Of a stretch of DNA of 64,000 nucleotides, positions 40,119-47,179 are shown piece after piece; position 1 is the stretch's first letter, and each line of letters opens with the position of its first letter. Below the pieces are notes generated by a model. That model did no database searches and had not been told where the DNA came from. It saw only the letters and a program-made list of their open reading frames with translations. This stretch comes from Corynebacterium tuberculostearicum (GTDB lineage Bacteria > Actinomycetota > Actinomycetes > Mycobacteriales > Mycobacteriaceae): NCBI RefSeq assembly GCF_016127015.1, contig NZ_CP065972.1:2170001-2234000 (forward strand), read 5' to 3'. Both the position numbers and the translations under genes were made by a program.

Positions 40119-40650
40119 CCACCCCAGGCCTAATGACTTGGGTGCAGCGGCAACGCTCATCCGATTTAGGCAGAGTCGTTGCAGGATCTAGTGGGTCACC
40201 TGGTCCGTGGTCTTTGAATTGTCGGGCGCGCAGGCAAGGCCAGCACGGAAGATCTTCTGCAAGCAACGCTTGTTGGTGCACCGGTAGCGTGGAAGGCGCA
40301 CATGAAGTTGTTGGGTGGCCGACGATGGGCAGATCGACCAGGCTGCGGATGACGTGGTCGCGGAATACTCCAGGCTGCCCGCAGGTAGGGCATTCATTGA
40401 TCGGCTCGACGGGTTCGGCTTCAATAACAGTGACGTCACCGTTTTCTGTGGCACCGGTGATAGTAGTTCCTAGTTTTGCGGTGCGGCAGATGGTATCGAC
40501 GATGACATTTCCGTTAGGCTGCACAGTAGGTCCTTAGTTTTGTACGGATGGATTAGATACCTTTTTCCTACAAAGCCAAGGACCCCAATATCTTGTGCCA
40601 CGCCCGAACCCCCGGCGAACTAATCAATGCACTCTAAAACCGGAAGAGCC
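40107..40650 (-). mobile_element. ISL3-family insertion sequence remnant (IS1207/IS31831-like)
   Basis: The terminal repeat GGCTCTTCCGG lies at the 40650 end. Downstream on the minus strand is the N-terminus of an ISL3 transposase (from ATG 40524: MQPNGNVIVDTICRTAKLG, then a CPTCG zinc-finger-like motif). The frame is broken at least twice: the sequence continues as LPRYRCTNKRCLQKIFRAGL in a second frame and as RMSVAAAPKSLGLGWD in a third. It stops at the IS3-type end at 40107, so more than half the transposase is missing and the element is dead. Confidence 0.85.
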
Positions 40651-40688
40651 CTTTTAGTACTACTGGTGGATTTCGGTTTTGGTGGGGA

Positions 40689-41543
40689 TTAACGCCGCCG
40701 GCTTCGGTTTTTCCGTTGAGGAGGTCGTTGACTACTTCCCGATGGTGAAATGGGTCGATGGTGAGGTAGAGAGGAACCAGTCACCTGGAAGAGATCGATC
40801 CAGTCGTTGGTGTGCAATCTGGGAGGTAGGGTCGCGGGGTCGATTCCTCGCGAGCGCAACCATGATTGTGTTTCTGAACGTGATGAAAACAACCCTGCCC
40901 TTCGGAGAATTTCCCCTATCCCGCGTCCCCGGGCAGTGAAAACGGTGTGCACCATCGCCTGAAAGGCTTTGCGCTGCTCTATCGGAATCTTCGGGTCACC
41001 CACCCGGCGGATCACTAAGATCCCCCCGTCAACGTTTGGCTGTGGCCGGAAAGCAGGCCTTGGTACCCGAGAACCCAGGTGAAATGTGAACCATGGGGAC
41101 CACTGAGCCGTCATCATCGTGCTTGCGCCTACCCCGGCCCGGCGGCGAGCGACTTCCCACTGCATGAGGAGTACAGCGTCAGTCCATGCTGGCGCATGCA
41201 GCAACTTTCGAAGAATGGCAGTGGTGAGGTGAAAGGGAATGTTTCCCACAATGACGCAGGGAGTGGCGGGTAACCGGAAGTTAAGGAAATCATCATGGAC
41301 CACTTCGACCGCCGCCGAGGAGGTTTCTTGTGTGATTTTGGCAGCTAGTTTTGCGTCCACTTCAACTGCCGTTATCGCCCTCCCCAAGTGGGCCATCGGG
41401 TGAGTGAGGGCACCGCTTCCTGGTCCGATCTCAATGATGGGGCCGGAGGTTTGTTTCACAAGGTCGATGATGGAGTTGATGATCTTGTGGTTGGTGAGAA
41501 AATTTTGGCCATGCTCGTGACGGCCGTGTCCGTATGCAGACAT
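40689..41543 (-). CDS. erm(X): 23S rRNA (adenine-2058-N6) methyltransferase Erm(X)
   Basis: 284 residues, recognised as the corynebacterial macrolide-lincosamide-streptogramin B resistance enzyme. Motifs: EIGPGSGALTHPMAHLG (SAM motif I), VVHDDFLNF, GNIPFHLTTAILRKLL (motif IV, N-I-P-F). The C-terminus is basic (SQRPPQRKNRSRRR). It dimethylates A2058. Start ATG at 41543 with AAGGAG upstream; the upstream in-frame extension belongs to the leader. Expression is controlled by the leader peptide and hairpin just upstream. It lies inside a mosaic of IS fragments, so it was acquired. Confidence 0.97.
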   Translation of the reverse strand: MSAYGHGRHEHGQNFLTNHKIINSIIDLVKQTSGPIIEIGPGSGALTHPMAHLGRAITAVEVDAKLAAKITQETSSAAVEVVHDDFLNFRLPATPCVIVGNIPFHLTTAILRKLLHAPAWTDAVLLMQWEVARRRAGVGASTMMTAQWSPWFTFHLGSRVPRPAFRPQPNVDGGILVIRRVGDPKIPIEQRKAFQAMVHTVFTARGRGIGEILRRAGLFSSRSETQSWLRSRGIDPATLPPRLHTNDWIDLFQVTGSSLPHHRPISPSGSSQRPPQRKNRSRRR

Positions 41544-41570
41544 CAGGTGTGCTCCTTGGATTTGAAAGGG

Positions 41571-41599
41571 AGCCGGGCATGACAAATAGCTGCCCGGCT
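41571..41599 (-). promoter_or_regulatory. erm(X) translational attenuator hairpin
   Basis: AGCCGGGCA pairs with TGCCCGGCT around an 11-base loop, just before the erm(X) Shine-Dalgarno (41552-41557). Alternative pairings (AACCGC/GCGGTT and CCTAC/GTAGG) lie between it and the leader ORF. Ribosome stalling on the leader peptide would shift the pairing and free the start site, the established Erm mechanism. Confidence 0.75.
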
Positions 41600-41642
41600 A
41601 AAGGACCGGAGCGGTTTTTAACCTACGGGGTAGGAAACCGCC

Positions 41643-41690
41643 TTAGCGGTTGGTGCGCAACCGCAAGAAAGCGGTACCTGAAATCAACAT
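41643..41690 (-). CDS. erm(X) leader peptide
   Basis: A 15-residue ORF, MLISGTAFLRLRTNR, 100 bases before erm(X). It serves as the macrolide sensor: stalling during its translation opens the attenuator. It has no Shine-Dalgarno, and the -10 element ends only seven bases before its ATG, so it is probably translated from a leaderless transcript. Confidence 0.85.
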   Translation of the reverse strand: MLISGTAFLRLRTNR

Positions 41691-41697
41691 GGGTCTA

Positions 41698-41703
41698 ATT
41701 ATA
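41698..41703 (-). promoter_or_regulatory. erm(X) -10 element
   Basis: A perfect TATAAT on the minus strand, seven bases before the leader-peptide ATG. The expected -35 position (41721-41726) falls at the edge of the IS3-type end and reads TATCAC, a weak match. Confidence 0.65.
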
Positions 41704-41722
41704 TCCATTTAAATTCGCGGGT

Positions 41723-41945
41723 GATATGAAGGGCCCAGGTTTTGTTCCGTTTGAGTAGATGTGAAAATCTTCGAACATGCCGAAGAAGTTTGATCAGGAG
41801 GCGAAGGACCGTGTGGTCCGCCTCGTGGAAGCTCGCATTCTGGCGGAGAATATTTCGATGCAGAAAGCCTGCAAGATCGTGGCACCAAAGCTGGGCTTTC
41901 GTGGCACACAGCGAGGCAATGGACGCAGGCCGCTCGACGTGAAGG
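41723..41945 (+). mobile_element. IS3-family end plus broken orfA fragment
   Basis: Right copy of the IS end (41734-41754), then the start of an IS3-type OrfA at ATG 41777 (MPKKFDQEAKDRVVRLVEAR). After about residue 41 (VAPKLG) the frame shifts: the family-like continuation SWHTARQWTQAARREGRV is read in another frame. Similarity ends near 41945, where unrelated sequence begins. Only the helix-turn-helix part of OrfA remains; OrfB is absent. Confidence 0.75.
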
Positions 41946-41950
41946 ACGCG

Positions 41951-42130
41951 TTAGTGAACGGTTGTCTGAGGGAACCAGGGGGAGTCGCCTGCGGAGCGCA
42001 CGACGCGGTTTTCGACGAGGTCTGCGACGTGGTGGAGGAATTGGGTGACGGATTCGGTGGTGAAGTGCGCCAGCGTGATGTTGTTGACTTCCATGCCAAG
42101 GCGAACGGCTGACAGCGGCTTGGTGGCCAT
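41951..42130 (-). pseudogene. N-terminal fragment of an unrecognised protein, truncated by IS
   Basis: From ATG 42130, preceded by AGGAG at good spacing, MATKPLSAVRLGMEVNNITL continues for about 55 residues (VTQFLHHVADLVENRVV) to the junction with the IS3 fragment. It looks like genuine coding sequence cut short. Not recognised. Confidence 0.5.
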
Positions 42131-42242
42131 GTTTTCACTCCTAGAGGTGGTGTTCGGGTCGTTTCTGCCCAACACCTTACGGGCCGGGTGTGCACTTTCT
42201 GACCGTGTTTCCACCTGGGGGTTTCGTTTCGCGCAGACTCGT

Positions 42243-42815
42243 TTACTTAGTATCGTCCACCTCACGGATAGCCCTGTAGATGGTTTGCCGGGAGACGTTG
42301 AAGGACCTGGCGACTGACTTCACTGACTGGCCGTTCTCGACCAATAGCGCAGCCTGTTGCTTCTGCTCTTTACTGAGCTTCGGCTTCGGGCCCGCAACTC
42401 GTCCCTGTGCTCGGGCATGGGCGACGCCCTCGCGAGTGCGCTGAATAAGGAGGTCACGCTCCCACTCAGCTAGAGAAGCCATGATGTTGACCACGACCTT
42501 ATCTGCAGGACGGGATGTGTCCAGAGCAGGATCAAGGACCCGGACATTGATGTCCCGGTCAGCTAGGTCGGAGATGGTAGTGACGGTTTCGACCATGTTG
42601 CGGCCCAGCCGGTCTAGCCGGGTCACGACCAAGGTATCGGCCGGCCTCATGTAGGCGAGGGCATCATCGAGGCCGGGGCGAGACCACTTGGCACCACTAA
42701 TGGTGTCGCTGTAGATATGCTTAGGGTCGCAACCAGCGTCGATGAGGGCCTTGCTTTGCGTGTCCAGCGACTGCCCCTGTCGCGAGGTCGAGACGCGCGC
42801 ATATCCAATCAACAT
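42243..42815 (-). CDS. Serine recombinase (resolvase/invertase family)
   Basis: 190 residues. The N-terminal catalytic domain has YARVSTSRQGQSLDTQ with nucleophile Ser9, VTRLDRLGRN (catalytic Arg pair) and the long E-helix MASLAEWERDLLIQRTREG. The C-terminus is a helix-turn-helix (SVKSVARSFNVSRQTIYRAIR). Small resolvases of this type act on transposon res sites or invert DNA segments. It follows hsdR by two bases on the same strand, so it may be co-expressed with the restriction system. No res site was identified. Confidence 0.92.
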   Translation of the reverse strand: MLIGYARVSTSRQGQSLDTQSKALIDAGCDPKHIYSDTISGAKWSRPGLDDALAYMRPADTLVVTRLDRLGRNMVETVTTISDLADRDINVRVLDPALDTSRPADKVVVNIMASLAEWERDLLIQRTREGVAHARAQGRVAGPKPKLSKEQKQQAALLVENGQSVKSVARSFNVSRQTIYRAIREVDDTK

Positions 42816-42817
42816 AC

Positions 42818-45800
42818 CTACTCACCTGTCAGTTCTTCCTCGGTCACGCTGAGGTCAGCAGGCAACGCGCCGTCGATGACGTAGGTGCGTAGCAGCTTGT
42901 CCAGCAGAGCACGGACCTTGAACTTCGACACCCTTGCTCCGGTGTCTTCCGTGAAGTACGCCGCCGCCAGGTCAAGGTCAATTGATGCCTTTAAGTCATC
43001 GAAACGCCCATACTCGTTGATGGTTGCCGCCGTGACCCGGGCGTCGAGTATCCGTCGCAGCTGCGCCATGTCCAGCCCTAGACATTCATGCAGTCGTACC
43101 AGCTGTCGGTCGCGCTCGGTGATGCGGTACTCGTTGATGTAGTCGTGCACTGTCTTGCCTGGTTGCAGGGTCACGTCACCTGCTTGGAGGTCGTGCAGCC
43201 AACGGTTAGCGTAGCGCTGGTCATCCTGACTCAGGCGGGCGAAGCTGGCATGCAGCTGTTCCAGCAGGTCATCGAGCACATCCTGCGGCACGCCGTCCTG
43301 GAGGGCCTTGAGGTACTTCTTGAACTTGCTGTTGAGGTACTCGGCATCAATGCGGTCGGTGTCGATGTGCTTGATGTGCACGTCAATGTCGAAGGGTGCA
43401 TCCTCAGGCGACTGCTCTGAGTCGTCGCCTGCCTTGCCGAGCTCCTTGTAACGGGTCACCAGCGTGGTGTAGGTGTCCTCGGTAAGTTCCACCACGATAG
43501 GCTCCGTCAGGGCATCGAAGTAGTAGGTGTCCTTGTCCGAGGTGAAGCCCTGCACCTGCGCGGCCTGAAGTTCCCGGTACATGCGGTTGAAGGTCTTGGC
43601 GAACTCGCCTTGGTCTGCCTCAAGGTCGGGTAGCTGCGAGAAGTCCGGCTGGCCGGTCTTCGGGTCGGTAAACAGCGCCTCGATGGTAGCGAAGCACTCG
43701 TTGATGGATGTGAGGTGGTCATCGAGGTGGTCCACGAACAGGCCGAGGGGTCGGTCGCCGGAGTAGAGCTTTACCGCCCGGTCGATGTTGTCCCGCATAG
43801 TGTGCGGCCTGCGGTAGTAACGGATGGACCCGAAGGGCTTTTCCGGGCCGAAGATGCGGTTGGTGCGCGAAAAAGCCTGGATGATGGACTCGTACTCGAT
43901 CACCTTATCCAGATAGAGGGTGTTGAGCCACTTGGAGTCGAAGCCGGTGAGCATCTGGTCCACCACGATGAGCAGGTCGATGTGTTGGCTGCGGTCGTCG
44001 AGGAAGGCCTTGGTGTTGTAAGGCTTCTTGTGGGCTAGGCGCTTGGAGACGTCCTTTTTGAACTCATCATGGGTCGGCATGGTGAAGTGCTGGCCGTAGG
44101 TGTTGTTGTAGTCGCGGAGAATCTCCAGCAGGCCGTCTTCCTTGAGCAGTTGATTGTCCCCGGTGTTGTCGATGTTGGGGTCAAACAGTGCTGTGACCTT
44201 GATGTGAGGGTACTGCTTCTTGAAGATGCGGTAGTACTCCACGGCCTCGGGAATGCTGGAAGTCGCTAGGATGGCATGGAACATGCTGTTGCGGCTGAGC
44301 TGCATCCAATGCTCGTTGATGTCGCTGGCGACAGCCTCGCGGTGGTTTGCCTTCTCATACTGGGTCGTTGGCAGGTAGTCCTCGATGCCCTTGGTCACAC
44401 GCTTATAGGTGCTGTTGCCCTTATCGTCTTTTTCCAGCTCATAGATAGAGGCCATAGGGATCTGCTTCTTGTCCATGAACTTGCTGTAGACTGCCGCCTT
44501 CTGCGGGTCTGTCAGCGCTTCCTCTACGGTCTTGGCCTTGGCCGCCTGGAGGGCGACCACGGTGCGCACGTCATGCGTCCTGAAAGTCTCCACCATTTCA
44601 GGGTCGAAGCTCAACACGTTTTTATCGCGGATGCCGTCGGCAATTGAGTAGCGGTGTAGCTCATTGCCGAACAGTGTGGCCGTGGTGGAATGCTTCTTCT
44701 GGTTTTCGTCATGGATGGGCGTGCCGGTAAAGCCGAAGAACAGCGCGTTCGGCAGGGTGTGCTTGACGGAGGCGAGCATGTCACCGAAGGTGGTGCGGTG
44801 CGCCTCATCGACGATGAAGACCACGCGCTTGGAACGGATGAGGTCCAGGTCAGCTGTCTTCATCGTCTCAGGATTGACGCGGCTCATCTTGTGCAGTGAG
44901 GTCACGATGAGAGTGGAGCGCTTGTCCTTGAGCAGCGTTGCCAGGTTGGCAGCACTGGAGGTGTCCTCCACCGCGATGCTGTCGCCACCGTAGCTGACGT
45001 AGTTCTCCAGCGACTGCGTGCCCAGCTCAACACGGTCAAGCAAGAACACCACCTTGTCGGCGTTGTGGGAGTCAGCGATGAGCTGAGCGGTCTTGAAGCT
45101 GGTAATCGTCTTGCCGGAGCCGGTGGTGTGCCAGATGTAGCCGCCCAACTGGTCGCCACTGTCCCAGTCGTGACGGTCCACACGGTCAGCGATACGCGAG
45201 GCCGCATAGTACTGGTAGGAACGCATCGCCAGCAAGTTGCCAGAGGCACGGTCTGCGACGGTGTAGAAGCCGATGAGCTGGTGCGCCATCGGAATGGACA
45301 GCAGCGCACGTGCCACGTCGTCCCATTGGTTGATCGGCTCGTTGTTGAAGTCTGCCCAGTGGAAGAAGTAGTCCGGGTTGAATTTGTCTGCCCCCGGGTT
45401 GGCGAAGTAAATCGTCTCTTCTGGGGTCATGGCGACGAAGATTTGCACCAGGGAGAAGATTCCCTGGTAGACGCCCTCATGGGCGTATTTGGTTATCTGG
45501 TTCGCACCTTGGGAGACCGGCGCACCGGAGCGCTTCAGCTCGATGTGGAAGACCGGCATACCGTTGATGAGCAGCATCAAGTCGCCACGTCGGGTGGGCA
45601 GCAGCTCATTGGCGGTCTGGAAGCGCGGCTGGACGGCAATCTGGTAGCGCGACTGGCCACCGGCAATCTCTAGGCGGTCGTAGATTTTCAGGCTGATCTC
45701 AGAGCCGAAGTTTGCCGCCTGCGGTGCATCTCGGGTAATGGTCACGGTGCGACCGTTGATGAACTCGTTGAGCGCCAGCGGGGTGCGCAGGTTGTTGACC

Positions 45801-46012
45801 TGCTCGATGATTTGCGCCATCTCGCCTTCGGTGAGCGGCACGTCGCCTAGCAGGTCACGGCCCCGGTTGTTGGCGTAAAGAATGTCCGCCCAGTTGTCGA
45901 TGAGCTGCTGCTCTGTCGGGAAACGCAGCAGTTCCTTGCTCCAGCCGTGGCGGGTGAGCAGGTCGATGAGCGCAGCCTCGAATTCAGCCTCAGAACGAAA
46001 TGGTGTGGTCAT
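42818..46012 (-). CDS. hsdR: Type I restriction enzyme R subunit (HsdR)
   Basis: 1064 residues. The N-terminal endonuclease region carries the PD-ExK core (DLMLLINGMPVFHIELKRSG, near residues 140-160). The superfamily 2 helicase motor has Walker A TTGSGKTITSFKTA (about 297), DEAH in FIVDEAHRTTFGD (about 399), GFTGTPIH and a late FSRTNRIF motif. With HsdM and HsdS it translocates unmethylated DNA and cuts at a distance. Length and motifs look complete. The order hsdM-hsdS-hsdR is co-directional with ten bases between hsdS and hsdR. Confidence 0.96.
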   Translation of the reverse strand: MTTPFRSEAEFEAALIDLLTRHGWSKELLRFPTEQQLIDNWADILYANNRGRDLLGDVPLTEGEMAQIIEQVNNLRTPLALNEFINGRTVTITRDAPQAANFGSEISLKIYDRLEIAGGQSRYQIAVQPRFQTANELLPTRRGDLMLLINGMPVFHIELKRSGAPVSQGANQITKYAHEGVYQGIFSLVQIFVAMTPEETIYFANPGADKFNPDYFFHWADFNNEPINQWDDVARALLSIPMAHQLIGFYTVADRASGNLLAMRSYQYYAASRIADRVDRHDWDSGDQLGGYIWHTTGSGKTITSFKTAQLIADSHNADKVVFLLDRVELGTQSLENYVSYGGDSIAVEDTSSAANLATLLKDKRSTLIVTSLHKMSRVNPETMKTADLDLIRSKRVVFIVDEAHRTTFGDMLASVKHTLPNALFFGFTGTPIHDENQKKHSTTATLFGNELHRYSIADGIRDKNVLSFDPEMVETFRTHDVRTVVALQAAKAKTVEEALTDPQKAAVYSKFMDKKQIPMASIYELEKDDKGNSTYKRVTKGIEDYLPTTQYEKANHREAVASDINEHWMQLSRNSMFHAILATSSIPEAVEYYRIFKKQYPHIKVTALFDPNIDNTGDNQLLKEDGLLEILRDYNNTYGQHFTMPTHDEFKKDVSKRLAHKKPYNTKAFLDDRSQHIDLLIVVDQMLTGFDSKWLNTLYLDKVIEYESIIQAFSRTNRIFGPEKPFGSIRYYRRPHTMRDNIDRAVKLYSGDRPLGLFVDHLDDHLTSINECFATIEALFTDPKTGQPDFSQLPDLEADQGEFAKTFNRMYRELQAAQVQGFTSDKDTYYFDALTEPIVVELTEDTYTTLVTRYKELGKAGDDSEQSPEDAPFDIDVHIKHIDTDRIDAEYLNSKFKKYLKALQDGVPQDVLDDLLEQLHASFARLSQDDQRYANRWLHDLQAGDVTLQPGKTVHDYINEYRITERDRQLVRLHECLGLDMAQLRRILDARVTAATINEYGRFDDLKASIDLDLAAAYFTEDTGARVSKFKVRALLDKLLRTYVIDGALPADLSVTEEELTGE

Positions 46013-46021
46013 AACTGCTCC

Positions 46022-47179
46022 TTAGATGAACATCCGTTGCAGCAGCGCCGCCTTGGCCTGCTTAAGGGACTCGATGTACTTGGCCTCGGTAGCAATGAGC
46101 GTGTCCAGCCGTGTAAACACCGCACCGATGGCCTGCTGTTCTTCGAGGGTTGGTGGGAACAAAAAATGCATCTTCGCAAACATCCCGCCCGTAATTTGGT
46201 TGATGGTGGCACCCATTGATTTCGCAACTTGAGACTCGAAGAGTTCAGTATCGAATAGGGCGCTCATGAAATGAGGCTGTTTGCTTCGAATACCAGTCAT
46301 GAATGCACCGATGACCGTCGGCGGAAGTTCCCCCCTCACCAACGCATGCTTTCCGATAAGAGCGCGGGAGCCGTTTCGGACGACCATAATAATGTCGTTT
46401 GGCTTGACATTTTGTACGTTCACGACGCCGGAGCGGACATACACACAATCATCAAAGGCAAGCGTAGCGTCTTTCACATTGCTTGACCGAAGTACCAGAG
46501 TGCCCCCATTCTTCACAACATCGCCTGGTGAATAGGTCAGCCCACTGAAATATTCAACGTGATCATTCAACGAGCTTTCTTTCCACTCACCGTCGAAGCC
46601 ATCCAGCCGCAGCTCCGGCACCGTCTGGCCCTCCTGCGGGAACATCCGCTGCATGAGCGCAGTCTTGGCCTGCTGCAGAGCTTGGTGCTTCTTGGTGTGC
46701 TGGTTGATGGCATCGTCGAGGTTGGTGAAGATAGCGCCGATGGCCTGCTGTTCTTCGAGAGTGTGCGGAATGGAGATATCTGCGCTGTTGATGGTCTGGC
46801 TAGTCAGACTAGGTAACCCGGTTGCAGTATTCTTCGCCATCCAATCGACTTGCAATACTGATGCGTAGAAGAACGCTAGGTCAGTCTCTTGGTTCGGAAC
46901 AACGTAGAACAACGTGTCAACAGTCCAGAAGGGAGCTTTCAGGATGTATGGCTTGCTGATGGTGCCCTTTCGACCGATGCCTACGGCGTCCTCATCGTGA
47001 GAAAGAGCTTGGTCCACTGACACCATGTAGCCACCGGTCCCGTAGACGGGAATACAACCTTCCCCCAGATGCTTGTAGTCACGACCGTTGTGGAGAGCTG
47101 AGACTGCACCAATACTGGTCGTCTTCCACGCACCGTCGAACCCCTCCAGGCGCAGTGCGGGCACGTTGCGGCTACGCAT
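46022..47179 (-). CDS. hsdS: Type I restriction enzyme S subunit (HsdS)
   Basis: 385 residues, the DNA-recognition subunit with two target-recognition domains. The two halves start with near-identical LRLEGFDGAWK and LRLDGFDGEWK and end with near-identical TLEEQQAIGAIFTNLDD ... QAKTALMQRMF and TLEEQQAIGAVFTRLDT ... QAKAALLQRMF. These repeats are also conserved at the DNA level (for example ATGGCCTGCTGTTCTTCGAG near 46127 and 46739). The target sequence cannot be read from the protein. The start overlaps the end of hsdM by eight bases; ATG 47188 is an alternative start. Confidence 0.93.
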   Translation of the reverse strand: MRSRNVPALRLEGFDGAWKTTSIGAVSALHNGRDYKHLGEGCIPVYGTGGYMVSVDQALSHDEDAVGIGRKGTISKPYILKAPFWTVDTLFYVVPNQETDLAFFYASVLQVDWMAKNTATGLPSLTSQTINSADISIPHTLEEQQAIGAIFTNLDDAINQHTKKHQALQQAKTALMQRMFPQEGQTVPELRLDGFDGEWKESSLNDHVEYFSGLTYSPGDVVKNGGTLVLRSSNVKDATLAFDDCVYVRSGVVNVQNVKPNDIIMVVRNGSRALIGKHALVRGELPPTVIGAFMTGIRSKQPHFMSALFDTELFESQVAKSMGATINQITGGMFAKMHFLFPPTLEEQQAIGAVFTRLDTLIATEAKYIESLKQAKAALLQRMFI

